DNA of 64,000 nt from Heracleum sosnowskyi (lineage: Eukaryota; Streptophyta; Magnoliopsida; Apiales; Apiaceae): the NCBI GenBank assembly GCA_030848705.1, contig JAUIZM010000017.1, forward strand, positions 744,001 to 808,000, in the 5' to 3' direction. The notes below the pieces were generated by a model. The model searched no databases. It was not told where the DNA came from and worked only from the letters and a program-made list of their open reading frames with translations. Positions 19,877-31,889 of this stretch are shown piece by piece. The stretch's first letter is position 1. Each line of letters begins with the position of its first letter. The position numbers and the translations under genes are program-made.

Positions 19877-22793
19877 TTCCAAAGTTGTTTACAATTAAAT
19901 TGATGTATGATGGTGAAGTTTTAGATGATCCGAAGAGATATGTTGGTGGGACACTTGTTTACGTAGACTTCTGTGATAGTGATAAAATTAGCTTGTTAGA
20001 AATTAATGCAATGCTAGTAGAATGTAAGGCAAATGGGGGCTTTTATAAGTTGTGGTATAAACTACCTGAAACAACAATGGAGAATGGGCTGTTTGAATTG
20101 GAGAATGATGATGAACTAATGACAATGTGCATTTTGATTCCAAAGTCTAGATATGTAGAGATATATGTTACTGTAATCCCCCCAATTGCAGTAGTAGATG
20201 AGAGAAGACCTGTTCATGAAGAGGTTCACATGGAGAATCCATTTTCTGATTAAACACAACAAGAAATTGATTTTTAAGAGGAAGTAAGGAACATGTAGGG
20301 TGTTTATAAAGATTTTTTAGATGATGACTATGATGCAGAGGAGTTTGAGGATGATGAGGATGATGCTAGCTTTCACAGTGATGAATCAAATAAGGTTGAT
20401 CAGGATGATGATCTCCTATTTGACATCCAGCCTGACAGGAATGTGTATGACAACTATGAAGATGAAGATGAAGATGGTGAGAGAGATGTTAATGTTAATG
20501 AGGACAGTGATGAATCAAGTGTGTATGCTGGTTCAGATGAAGAAAAGATGGCTTCTAATTCAAATGATGAAGACAAGAGATCATTTCCAGTGTTTAATGA
20601 GGATGTGGACATGGCTAAACCAAGTATTTGAGCTAGGAATGATGTTTAGCAGTTCTCGAGTGTTCATGAAGACTGTAAAAACTCATGCCATATTGGAGAT
20701 GAGGCCCATTGAGAATGTGAGAAACTATGGCAGGACGGTCAAGTATATATGTCAAAAACCTTGTAAATGGCGTGTTTATGCCTCTCTAGCAACTAAGACC
20801 AGCATCACTTATTGAAAGGCATATGTATAGGCCTATTTGTTAACATCGAGGCTACAATTCAACTTAAACAAGTTTGTAATAAGTAAGTAATAATTCAATT
20901 GTCATAGGAATCTCAGAAGTTCAGATCAGTCAAAAGAATGAAGATTAAAGTCATCCTACAGATTTGAAGTAATTCTACATTGAAAGAAATTCAATTATTT
21001 GATCAAGCCTCGGTGAAGTATTCAAGAAAGTGGATTTATTAAAGTGACAGAGATTTCAGATGTGTGACAGCAAATGTACAGGTTACAGTGGTTAAACAAA
21101 GTCAAAGGCAACAAATGGACCACTTCTTAAAGTCAAAGAATGAAAAACAAACATCGCAGTTAGTCACTTATGAACCGGACAGTACATCAAGTGTCAACAT
21201 TATTCAGTGGAAGTTCTTCATCAAATTCAGTGGTTCAAGTCAAGGGACTCTCAAGAGATTAAATTATTTCTCTTTATAATTAACCTATCTATAGTTAATT
21301 TAATCAATAATATAATTCTTAATGAATTAAATTATTCCTTAAATTAATTAATGAGTTAATTTAATTCAGGATAGTATTTAATTCTATCTTAATTAATCTT
21401 ATTATTTAATTGATTTAATTAGTTAATTAATTCTTCCAGAATTAATTTACTAATTAAATTAATTAACAGATTAATAATTTTAGAATTATATACTAGCATG
21501 ACTGTGTTTTTTAAATAGTAGCATGACCTAATATATACTAGTACAAACTGTCATACCGACAGTCATACTAGTATATATGAGTGTCATACCGACAGTCATA
21601 CTGCTAGTATGACTGTCTGTATGAAGAGTCATACCAGTATTAAAAATAGTCATGCCAGGCCAAAAATGAGTCATGCCAGCATTTTACAAAGAGTCATTCC
21701 AAGGATTTAATCAGATTTAATCGGCCAATGCACGTGCAGTTTAAGAAGTGTATTATCAAAAGAAAAGAGATCAAGATAGAAGTACAAGACTTAACATAAT
21801 ATCATCTTCAAAGTTTATGTCCAAAGCTTGTAAACTACCGGATACAAAATCCTTGATCAGCAAATCATTTCTAGTTCAAAGTGTTATATCCAAGCCACTA
21901 GAAATCGTTTACTTGTACTGCTTTGACTATCTAGCGGATCTTTATCCCTAAAACGTATCTCGAACTATTATTTATCGTTCTATCTTTTTATTACAAATAT
22001 AGATAAGTTCATGTCGAATTTATTCTAGATTTGTTTTAATTAGTTTGAGATTCAATCTTTGTAATCAGTACAATATTTGTAACACCTTTCAAGTTTAATA
22101 TAAGTTATATTTAACTTGAATTTTGTTTCATTTAATTCCGCAATAATTTGTTCTTTAATTGTTTAATCCTTAAACGAACAATTCGATAAAACGGTATAGT
22201 TTGTATTCAACCCCCCCCCCCCTTCTACAAACTTATCGGGACCTAACAGTTATCAGATAAAGACAATAATCAAGAACCACACTTGCATGCCTACTTTCAA
22301 GCAAAAATAGATCAACTCAGCTTGGCTTGCAGACTACCATGAGAAGGATATTAGAATGAATCCAGGGTGACCCATTGCTTCCTTCCATAAGAAGATATTC
22401 AATGATCTTAAGTGTGAGGTGAGTAAACACAGTGTGTATAGAGCCAAAAGAAGAGCACTGATAAAAATCAATGGGACTCATGAAATTCAATTTTCTCAAG
22501 TTTGGGATTATGCTTATGAAGTGAGGAAGGTTATACCAGATACAACTATAAAAATACTTACTGAGGATCCTTTGCCAGGAACTGATAGGGGTAAATTCAT
22601 GAGAATGTATGTTTGTTTAGGCCCCTTGAAAAAAGCTTTCACTCAGTTCTGTAGACCCTTGATTGGTCTTGATGGGTGCCACATGAAGGGCCCCTTTGGT
22701 GGACAACTCTAATCTGCAGTTGGAGTAGATGCCAACGATGGCATGTATCCAGTGGCATGGGCAATGGTAGAGTCTGAAACCACTGACTCTTAA
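19877..22793 (+). pseudogene. MULE transposase (MuDR type), broken
   Basis: After an apparent intron acceptor (ATTATAG) the N-terminal MuDR-type domain reads FTIKLMYDGEVLDDPKRYVG and VDFCDSDKISLLEI. A long Asp/Glu-rich region follows (about 20310-20620), then FELGMMFSSSRVF and KWRVYASLATKTSI. Next comes the solo-LTR insertion (20813-22248). The frame then continues with NHTCMPTF, SKHSVYRAKRRAL and the catalytic region GLDGCHMKGPFGGQL and AVGVDANDGMYPVAWAMVE. At least six stops or frame changes occur, and the C-terminal third, including the SWIM zinc finger, is missing. Confidence 0.85.
20813..22248 (+). mobile_element. Solo LTR (Copia-type) inserted in the MULE transposase
   Basis: The insertion starts TGAAAGG and ends GGGACCTAACA. 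It is flanked by CTTAT (20808-20812) and GTTAT (22249-22253), a 4-of-5 target duplication. Removing it restores the transposase frame across an ACT TAT codon pair. The 3' part carries a TTGTATTCAACC(C)n tract like the one near the LTR ends of Copia-B, and a run of 12 C. An internal patch at 21490-21690 repeats CATACCGACAGTCATAC and AGTCATGCCAG. No internal coding region or second LTR is present. Confidence 0.75.
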
Positions 22794-22980
22794 TTAGACA
22801 TGGTACTTGCAGCTACTAACTCAAGATTTGCAAATATTACAATGGGATTACAGTTCAAATTCAAAGATATCAAACTTACAATTCACTAAAATCGAAATAC
22901 ATGATTACTTTAAGCTTCTTTAACCTTATCAACACAAGGTTCATACATGACCCAGAAAAACACAAAAATAACTAGTAACA

Positions 22981-23187
22981 TCAGGAACCCATTTTCCATT
23001 TTTTTGCTTCCTTCTTCACCCTCTCCATTTCTATTTCAAAGGCCTTAAACCTGCTGCAATCCACCCATCGGAAAAAACCGCACCCACGCCTACCATCAAC
23101 ACATCCCAGGAATCTTCGTCCATCATTCGTATTTGTTCGAGCAATTCTTTCCACTGCCCACTTCCCACAATAACACTGGTGTGTCAT
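22981..23187 (-). CDS. Small GRF-type zinc-finger ORF carried by the MULE, antisense to transposase
   Basis: Starts at ATG 23187-23185 (MTHQCYCGKW) and ends with a stop at 22981, 68 residues. It has the zf-GRF signature CYCG, then NDGRRFLGC, then CGFFRWVD, supplying the Cys ligands, followed by a short Lys/Glu helix. GRF fingers bind nucleic acid in several repair proteins. In plant genomes, small GRF proteins of this form are often found beside Mutator-like elements. It is intact while the transposase around it is broken. A role in transposition is only inferred. Confidence 0.7.
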   Translation of the reverse strand: MTHQCYCGKWAVERIARTNTNDGRRFLGCVDGRRGCGFFRWVDCSRFKAFEIEMERVKKEAKKWKMGS

Positions 23188-23733
23188 GGCTTCCCCAAAG
23201 AGAAAATAAATAAAGTATATAGATCTTAGGGTTTGATAGGTGTACTTGGATATATATACACCGATATACAACTGGATTGAGCCGTTGGAACTTAGATGGA
23301 CATATATACCCTGCAAAAGTTAACTGCAGTTTATGTAAAGTAACGGAATGCAATACAGTGGTTAAAAATAAATTCTTCGGTACCTACTTTGGTCAATTTA
23401 TATTTGGGCCACTTTTCTGTCAAAAAAAAAAAAATAGTTCGAGCCAACACAGTGCAATTAAGTCCTTTTTTAAGAAATGTTTATTTTATTATTATAACTA
23501 ACAATAAAAATCATAAGAATATTTAAAATTAAATAATTAATCCGAAGTTACATATGAAATTAAGGAGTTGAATAATAAAATTGAAAAGTATAAGAGCTCA
23601 TTTGTCTTTTACATTAGAAAGTATCATCGAACAAGATCAAAACTGAATCAGAACCACATATAGGTAAGCTACTGAGAGCAAGGACCTAGACTTTGAACTC
23701 ACTGTCAAATTTTACGTCTGGTTAATTAATAAT

Positions 23734-25460
23734 ACTAGCCGATAACCCATGCGAAGCACAGATCGAGAATAAAAATTAAATTACTTTAACTAAAACTTAA
23801 AATATTGAGAATAAAAAAACTAATAAGTATTATTTAAAATGTAGTTGTAGAGAATTAAAACATGAAATTAAGATGAAAGTCTATAAAAAATAAATACTAT
23901 TTTATTATGTACTTATAGAGAATTGAATCCTGAGTGAAATCAAATAAGTGAAATTTAAATAAATAAATAAATAATTTGGGTAATTATGTAAGAGATACTT
24001 TATGTGATACTATTGTACAATTGACTATTCTATTGGTACAGCTCCAAGTTTTTGATATCCAAGTAACATAATTATATTTTTGATTTCATCCACATAATAC
24101 CATACCGTTAACCAAATGTCAGTCGACCTTTATAAAAGTATGAAAATATTCATTTGGTCCCACCCAATTTTTTTTCTTTCAAGTAACACCATTCTACTTT
24201 GTGTTTCAACTCCAAAATACTACTATGTTAATGAATCTGACTATTCTGATCAAACTCCTTGCTTTTGGTGGGTAAAGATATACTCAACAATATTTTGAGG
24301 GGCATAAATTCAAGAAATTTGAACATATTCATCAGATTCATTAAAAAAGTAGTATTTTGGAGCTGAAGCACAAATTAGAATGGTGCCACTTCAAAGTTAA
24401 AAAAATTCATAGTGGTACCAAATGAAAAATCTCATAATTTTATATCGGTCGATTAACAATTAACGTTTGGATAACAAATTGGTATTGTGTGAATGAAGCC
24501 AAAAGTATAATGCTATCACTTCGAAGTTAAAAATTTCGAGTGGTACCAAATGGAAAAGCCAATTGTACAATGGGATTAGATGAAATATCCCATTATGTAA
24601 TTGCACCAAATCGAACCCGACTTTGAAATGAAACCAATCAATTTAATTATTTTGTATAACAAAATTTTGGCTTTAATACTATTGTGTTACAATGAAAATC
24701 ATTTTCCCATCTTAATAAAATCCTCGATTCGTGATTTGTTTTTATACTCGTCCTCGTTCCTGCCCGAACCAGAAAAATTCCCCAAATTTTTGACCCGAAT
24801 GGGAGGGGGTACCGATCGAGATTAAGCGGAACGGATGAAATGCCCGTCCGTAGTAGGTAGTAAAAGAGATAGTAACGGTATTAATACAGAGTTCTTAGAT
24901 ACCTTATAGTATAAGAGGTAATAGTTATAAAAATAGAAAATTACTTTTGTGGTGAATAAAATTATAAACAAACAAAAATTTTCATAAAATAAAATTAAAA
25001 AATTTTACTTTTGTAGTGAATAATTTAAGACTAAATTTAATTATGCAATCTTTTACAATTAAAAAAATTGATATAAAATATTTCATAAAAATAATTATTA
25101 TTTTATTAATGTAGAAATGTTTTCTTTGTTGGAAGACTCCTATTAGTTCATAGACTCCTAGTATACAATTTAAGTATTGTTGACAATTAATTTTTAATTT
25201 AGCAGTAACAAATATATTAATTTTAAATTAAGCGAATTAAATATGTACATCACAATATACATGATATACCATACCATTTAGAGAGAGTTTCAACTTTTAA
25301 AAAGAGTATAGATTAATTTTTAATTTAATAATAAATATATTAATTTGTAATTAAAGCTAATTATATTAAGCTAATTAGGTTAATAATTAATTATATGTAT
25401 ATCACTGTATACATGACATACCATATCGCGGAGGTTTTTGCTTTTAATAAAGAGTATAGA
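23734..25460 (-). mobile_element. Helitron-like element (candidate), minus orientation
   Basis: On the minus strand a possible 5' end A|TCTATACTCTTTATTAAAAGC lies at 25460, with similar starts at 25312 and near 25600. The possible 3' end is at 23734: an imperfect hairpin (TGTGCTTCGCATGG) about ten bases before GGCTAGT. The CTRRT ending and upstream hairpin are Helitron features. The interior holds a unit at 24.70-24.85 kb related to the tandem units at 60.6-62.2 kb. No Rep/helicase frame is seen. Flanking bases do not give the textbook A/T pair at the 3' end, so the call is tentative. Confidence 0.4.
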
Positions 25461-25793
25461 TTTAATGATAACATTATATTAATTCGAAATTAAGTTAATT
25501 TTTTTAAGCTAATTAACCTAATAATTGTATGTATATCGCGGTATAGATGACATACCAAACCACTAAGTTGGGGTTTATACTTTTAATAAAGAGTATTGAT
25601 TTAGTAATAATTATTAGATTAATTTAGACTTAAACTAATTAGATTAAGCTAATTAAGCTATATTAGTTTGAAAGCAAGCGAATTGTATTAAGCTAATTAT
25701 TATATGTATACCTCGGTAAGCAGTATATATAGCACACCATAAAATTAAGAGGGTAAACAGTATATATACCACACCATACAATTAAAAGGGTAA
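25210..25793. repeat. Tandem ~130-150-bp AT-rich units, split by Copia-A
   Basis: Units carry TATATGTATATC, then CGGTATA-ATGACATACCA, a gene-free AT-rich body, and CTTTTAATAAAGAGTAT. They occur near 25250, 25390, 25530 and 25700, and after the Copia-A insertion resume at 51615 (GGTAAGCAGTATATATAGCAC). Related units lie at 58.3-58.8 and 59.56-60.0 kb in the other orientation. Confidence 0.65.
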
Positions 25794-27057
25794 TGTTAGG
25801 CTCAAGGCATGTCTGAATACCACTATTAACAAGCCTACATACTGTGACTATGTCACGCTACATGACCTAGTGATTTCTATCACTGAGATATAGTATAGGT
25901 CTCTACTGTACTTGTCTTGTTCTCATGAACATTAACTTTATCTTGTATGCTCAGAGTTATAATGAGCTTAGTAAGTTTCTTGCATCTAGAATGTATATAG
26001 GTCATTGAATAATTATCCTGGTAGAAGTTCAGAATTGTTCATGCAGCAGGATGGAGATGAATAAGGCCCTGAAGAAATAAGTTGCAGAAATTTATCTAAG
26101 TCCCTATACCGTGAAGTCAGAATAAAGCTATGTCGTGAAGTCCTCAAAATCCATGTCGTGAAGTACTGAGATCGCATAGTCCAAAATGAACTATGTCGTG
26201 AAGTCATCAAGGCTCATATCGTGAAGTGTTGATACAGCAAAGTCAAAATGTACTAGATCGTGAAGTCCTCAAAATAGCCTAGATCGCGAAGTCCTTAAAT
26301 AGCCTATGTCGCGAAGTCCTCAAAAAGGCTATGTCGCGAAGTCCTCAAATAGCCTATGTCGCGAAGTCTTCAAAGGCTATGTCGCGAAGTCTTCAAAAGA
26401 TACATCGCGAAGTCAGGAATATATTGGAGTTCACGATATCAACACTTAGACGTTTACAACAAGACAAATGAAGGTACAAAATCAAAGTCAATGGAGACAA
26501 ATACTGAAGCATCTGTGTTGGTCAGGTGGTCCAAAAACAGATGGCAAATCTACAGTAAAACTTGGAGAGAAAGAAGAAGGACAAGCAGCTACAGATAAGG
26601 GAAAGGACGACAGAAAGCAAGTGGTCCTCCCTGACACATCCAACCTTTTATGGAACGACAAAATGGAGTTGCAGTGAGGGTAGCTGTGTAATTAGGTGTG
26701 TGCACTAGTTTTGTATAGGACAATATATATATTGTGCATACCCTACTGTTAGCTGTAAGTGAGCATAACATAGAAATATTTTGAAGCACTTATTTTCTCT
26801 ATAAGCAAAGCAAGAAAACATTGTTCTTGTTTAGAAGCCAGAATTTCACTTGTGAAATTTTGGAGGCTGTAGTATTTAATTTACTTAATACAAAGTAGAT
26901 TAAAGTGATTGTGTGTGTTTTGTTTATTTAATTCCGCATTTACATACAACACAATCTTTCACAGCATTTTAGTTTCAAGAAATCCGAAAATCATCCAAAC
27001 TATCCATTCACCCCCCCCCCCCTCTGTCTAGTTTTTTAGTGTCATTCATAACTAACA
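25794..27057 (+). repeat. 5' LTR of Copia-A with internal minisatellite
   Basis: 1,264 bp. The U3 part holds about ten degenerate ~26-bp repeats of the type CTATGTCGCGAAGTCCTCAA (26110-26420). A TATA-like stretch (CAATATATATATTG) lies at about 26723-26736. A run of 12-13 C precedes the 3' end. By eye the two LTRs differ at about 25-27 positions plus the C-run length. Confidence 0.95.
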
Positions 27058-27059
27058 AG

Positions 27060-27071
27060 TGGTATCAGAGC
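27060..27071 (+). promoter_or_regulatory. Copia-A primer-binding site
   Basis: TGGTATCAGAGC, complementary to the 3' end of initiator tRNA-Met, two bases after the LTR end. Confidence 0.92.
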
Positions 27072-27105
27072 AGACTGTTGATTTACAAACAGGAAAAGAT
27101 CAAGA

Positions 27106-29553
27106 ATGAGTTCACAGAAACTAAGCAGTATCAAGATTCCTCCCTTTAACAAGGAGCACTACAGTCTATGGAAGAAGGAGATGTTGCTTTTTATCAAAGC
27201 TTCAAACCCCATGTACTTAGACATTCTAAAACATGGTCCCTTCACTCCAATGATTGAGATTGCAGAAACAACTGTTGGTACTGAGATAATACCAGCAAGA
27301 TATGAGCCTAAAGATCCTTCCAAATACACTGATCCTGAAAAGGAGAAGATAACACTAGATGGACATCTCCAACTTATCATTTGTGAATCTATGGATTTCA
27401 ACATGTATGGCACTGTTGCTCATTGTAGTAGTGCAAAGAAGATGTGGGATCTCATAGAAGTGCTATGTGAAGGAACTCCAGAAGTGAGAAAGAACAAGAA
27501 GCAGATTCTGGTTTCTCAGTATGAAGCTTTCATGGCACAGCCAAAGGAGGGAATCACAGAAGTGTTTGAAAGGTTCAACAAGCTGATAAATGAGCTCAAA
27601 CTCTATGACAAACACTATGAAACAGAAGAGCTCAACATGAAGTTCTTACTGACTCTTCCAGACCACTTGGAACCAAGAATCTCTTCTCTCAAGGAAAGGG
27701 ATCTAACCAAGATTGGTTTTGATGTGTTGTATGGTGTTTTGAAAACATATGAGCTAGAGTTGTTTCAAAAGAGATCCATTCAGGCAAAGCAAGGATTGAT
27801 GGCCAACACATCTTGTGCCCTTATTGCTGATAATTTAGGTCAAAGAATGGAATCTTTGAAAGTCAATCAAGTCAAGATTGAAGAGCTAGAAGTTGAAGAC
27901 ACTGGTGATGAAACTCAAGTCATCTATGATTTGCCTGAGGAAGATGAATTCTACAGTATAGATGAACTGGACAAAATAGAAAACAAATCTTTTGCCTATA
28001 TGGCTAGGAGATATCCTAACATCAGGTTCAAAAGAAAGCAGCCATTTAAGTCCAAGTTTAACTCTGGAAATGCTGGTGGATCAAGTGGCTCAAACACCTT
28101 CAGTAAAGGAAAAGGAATTGCTGGTGCTGCAAAAGGAGGATACAAGTTTGGGAGTGTGGATAGGTCCAAGATAAGATGATATAACTGCAATGAACTTGGG
28201 CACTTTGCTACAGAATGCAAGAAGCCCAAGCAGGTCAAAAAGGACAAAGCATACTTAGATCTTGAAGCCAAGTATGAAGCTCTACTCAAGAAACAGCAGG
28301 GTAAAGCTTTTGTTGCAGAGGGAAAGTGCTGGGATGATTCTGATGAAGATGAAGAACAGGAGTATTCAAACTTTGCCTTGATGGCATTTTCTGATGATGG
28401 TGATTCTTCAAATCAGGTACCTATACTTACTTCTCTTGACATGACTCCCTCTCAATACAAGCAAACTATTGAAGACATGAGTACTGAGATGTTTAATATT
28501 CATACAAGCATGTTAGTTGCTAATGAAGAAATTGATAGGCTAACTGCTAAAAATCTTGAGTTTACAGAAAAGAATGAGGAACTTGAGTTAATGGTTGTGA
28601 ACCTTGATGGTTTGAAGAAGGAGATTGAATATCTTAAGAACAAAGTAATTTGTGCTGAACAAATAGAGAAAGCTCTTAGAGAACAAATTGCTGAAAATGA
28701 ATTAAAGATAAGAAGCTTTAGAAACTCCTCTGAACTTGTTCAAACCTATCACAAGGAACACACTGAAGACAACAAGGTTGGAGTTGGTTTTGACTATGAA
28801 AAAGATAAGGGAATGAAGAAGGCCAAGGGCAAAGGAAAAGAACCTTTTGTAAACAAAAATGCCCCAACCATTTTATCTGGTGTTAAGGAGCCCATCTTCA
28901 TAAAGAATGTTGTTGAGTTTGATGAAGAATTGATGGTCATCAAACAACAATTACTTGAAGAAGATGAGGCTGCTAAGGATACTTCTTCCTCTCCCAAATC
29001 TGTTGATCAGAAAGAAACCAAAGACAATCTTGTCAAGAGTCCTAAAATCAAGAAAGAAGTTGTTAAGAAGAAGAAACAAAACAGAAATGGTAAGGTAGGT
29101 GTCAACAAGGGCAACAATTATGCTTATGTGCCAAATGCTCCTAGGAAACAATGTTAGAAATGCTTATCTGTTAATCATTTGACTCATAAGTGTAATAAGC
29201 CTGTTAGTAATGATATTGATAACCTAAGTAACCATTCGGGTAGCATGAACAATATCCATGATTCTTTCTGTGGTAAATCTAACTGCATGACATGCTATGT
29301 GACTGTGATTGCCAATTGCTTATCTCTAAAGCATAAACTTGACTCTGCACAATCATGTGAATCACACACACATATGCACACTCACAGAACAGGGATAAAC
29401 ACTTTATGTGAGCCTAAGAGTGTCAACTCTAAAGCCTCAAGCACAGTGAAATCTCCTACTGTGAAGAATGCTGATTATGATAGAAGAATCAATTACAAAA
29501 ATGTTTCTAAATCAACTGGACCCTACCATGTGTGGGTACCAAAAACAACTTAG
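27106..29553 (+). pseudogene. Copia-A gag, interrupted
   Basis: ATG at 27106 opens 357 codons with the Copia gag fold (IPPFNKEHYSLWKKEMLLFI near the start, then KKMWDLIEVLCEGTPEVRKN). A TGA at 28177-28179 replaces the first Cys of the zinc knuckle; the frame continues as YNCNELGHFATEC and then a long coiled-coil, Lys-rich region to a TAG at 29155-29157 inside a second knuckle-like motif (KCLSVNHLTHKC). Segment 29179-29553 ends in VWVPKTT and a TAG. Long gag with extra knuckles is typical of Sireviruses. Confidence 0.85.
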
Positions 29554-29564
29554 TCATTTTGTGA

Positions 29565-30437
29565 ATGCAGGGCAACAGTAATAAAAGAGTCATATGGATC
29601 TTGGACAGTGGATGCTCAAGTCACATGACTGGTGATATAGCCCTGCTATCACATTTTGAGGAGAAGGCTGGCCCATCAGTAACCTTTGGAAGTGACAACA
29701 TTGGTTATACAATGGGATATGGCAGTGTTAAATTTGGGAATGTCATTATTGAAGATACAACATTTGTTGAAGGACTAAAGCACAACCTCTTGAGCATTGG
29801 ACAATTCACTAACATGGGTTTCAAAGTGGAATTTGATGAAGATCAATGTCTAATCTCTAAAAGAGGAAGCGGTGAAGTTATTTTGACTGGTGTGAAGAAA
29901 GGAAGCTTGTTTGTAGCAAACCTAAAGGCTGCAGATAAGGGAGAAATTTGTTGTTTCTACACTAAAGCCACCAATGAAGAATTCTGGTTGTGGCACAAGA
30001 AACTGTCTCACTTGAATGTTCAGGCAATGAATTCTCTGGCTAAGAGAGAACTCATCAGAGACATGCCTGCTTTGGAGTTTGTGCAAGATGGAGCATGTGA
30101 AGCATGTCAAAGAGGAAAGATAAAGAGATCAAGTCACAAGAACAAATTGCTCAATTCAAACTCAAAGCCTCTGCAGTTAATTCATATGGATCTATTTGGC
30201 CCTGTGAATGTAATGTCTCTTTCCAAGAAAAAATATGCTCTAGTCATGGTTGATGATTATTCAAGATACACTTGGGTGGAATTCCTGTTCTCCAAGGATG
30301 AAGCACCTCAAGTAATTATAGAGCATATCAAGAGAGTTGATAGATAAGCACAAAGCACTGGTTCATCTGTAATTGCCTTGAGAAGTGATAATGGAACTGA
30401 ATTCAGAAATTCAACTCTGTATGGGTTCTGCATAAAC
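29565..30437 (+). pseudogene. Copia-A protease and N-terminal integrase
   Basis: Starts at ATG 29565 (MQGNSNKRV). Protease active site is LDSGCSSHMTG. The GAG-pre-integrase zinc region follows (WHKKLSHLN ... CEACQRGKIKR), then the integrase core with Asp in HMDLFGPV and Asp in RSDNGTEFRN. A stop at 30345-30347 interrupts the core. Near 30437 the sequence jumps straight into the end of the reverse-transcriptase domain, so the catalytic Glu of integrase and the RT YVDD motif are lost. Confidence 0.9.
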
Positions 30438-31176
30438 TCCAATGTCTACTGCAATCAAGCTTGATGAAGATAAGAAAGGCAAGAGGGTTGACATCAAGGT
30501 CTATAGAGGGATGGTTGGATCATTACTCTATCTCACGGCTAGCAGGCCTGACATCATGTTTGCCACATGCTTGTGTGCAAAGTTTCAATCTGATCCAAAA
30601 GAATCTCACATGATGGCTATCAAAAGAATCTTCAAGTATCTGAAAGGGACTCCTAATCTTGGCTTATGGTATCCAAAAGGCACTGGGTTCAACTTGGTTG
30701 GTTACACAGATTCTGATTATGCTGGATGCAGAATTGACAGGAAGAGCAATTCAGGAAGATGCCAATTCTTAGGTCAAAGGTTAGTGTCCTGGTTCAGTAA
30801 GAAACAACAATCCACAGCAACATCTATAGCTGAGGCTGAATATATTGCTGCTGGAAGCTGCTGTGCTCAATTGCTTTGGATTAGAAATCAACTCATGGAT
30901 TATGGACTAGTGTTGGAACACATTCCCCTGATGTGTGACAATACTAGTGCAATATCCATAGTTGCAAATCCTGTCAATCATTCTACTACAAAGCACATTG
31001 AGATAAGGTACCATTTCATTAGGGAACATGCTGCAAATGGTACTATAGCAGTCTCTTATGTTCCAACTGAGAAACAATTAGCTGACATATTTACTAAACC
31101 TCTAAATGAAGCTGTCTTCAACAGACTGGTGAGTGAAATTGGAATGCTCAATCCTTCCTTTAGTTGTTCTAAGTAA
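30438..31176 (+). pseudogene. Copia-A RT C-terminal end and RNase H
   Basis: Begins within the RT tail (YRGMVGSLLYLTASRPDIMF). The RNase H follows, with Asp in GYTDSDYAGC, Glu in SIAEAEYIAAG and Asp in LMCDNTSAI. It ends ADIFTKPLNEAVFNRLVSEI, the usual end of Copia pol. The reading frame is open but lacks the RT catalytic centre because of the deletion at 30437. Confidence 0.92.
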
Positions 31177-31889
31177 GTATGCTAGCTACTTGTTGCAGCA
31201 GTAAATTTTCACTGTACTTAAATGCTCTATTTATTTGGAGTGAAAATTAGCTGAGATATGATTTATAAATATTTCAGTATTTTACTGCATATTTTTCAAA
31301 TCATACTTTTCTGTGAATTTAAGAACTCTTAGTACCTCTCTTCATAGGTGATTTTGAGAGTTCACGACTTAGTTCAAATAAAACAGACTTATATCACAAA
31401 CTGTTAAAATTGTGAGACTTCGCGATATAGTTCATTTCTTGAGTTTGCGATATAGTTCATTTTCTGACTTCGCGACCTAGAATAACTATATCGACAAGTC
31501 TCCACATTTAGCAGAATTTTGATTTAAAATAATTTCATTTCAAAATTTTGATATAAGTCTGACAAATTGCTTGGAATTTCAAAAATACAGTTTTAGACAA
31601 GGTATTTATACTATACCGCAAAGTCTCATCATACTTTCTACCTTTAAGACTTTGAGACATAGTTCATTTCTGGACTCTGTGATATACTTTGCAAGACTTT
31701 GCGATATAGACTATTTTGAGACTTCATGACATCAAAATAGCCTGTACAAATTCATAACTCCATATCGCAGTGTCTCTATCATATAAATACTTTTTGCTAA
31801 CCGTTCACAACTTTTCATCTTGTCTACTACTCACAATTTCTCAAACCTAAATTCCAATTCTCTTCTCTCTTCTTCACTCTCAATTTCAA
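31177..31889 (+). promoter_or_regulatory. Copia-A post-pol spacer with inverted LTR motif and a TATA box for the 3' ORF
   Basis: Between 31340 and 31770 the motif GACTTCGCGATATAG and variants occur several times. This is the reverse complement of the LTR minisatellite motif. A TATA box (CATATAAAT, 31780-31788) lies about 100 bases before the ORF start at 31890, and the leader between them is C/T-rich. This looks like an internal promoter for the additional ORF. Confidence 0.55.

Larger units (their letters stand above)
19155..23435 (+). mobile_element. MULE (Mutator-like) DNA transposon, decayed
   Basis: Long terminal inverted repeats of about 110 bp are visible: 19155-19268, starting with a T run then GACA-AAAAGTGG, and the inverted copy at about 23320-23435. 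They share AATTGACCAAAGTAGGTACC and TTAACCACT-TATTGCATTCC. Inside lie transposase fragments on the plus strand and a GRF-zinc-finger ORF on the minus strand. A 1.4-kb solo LTR has inserted into the transposase. No clean 9-bp target duplication was found, perhaps because both ends abut homopolymers. Confidence 0.82.

Noticed and set aside
26356..26598. Open frames in the Copia-A LTRs (also near 50919-51161)
   Set aside because: They arise from the LTR minisatellite and differ by LTR mutations; no start or domain supports coding.
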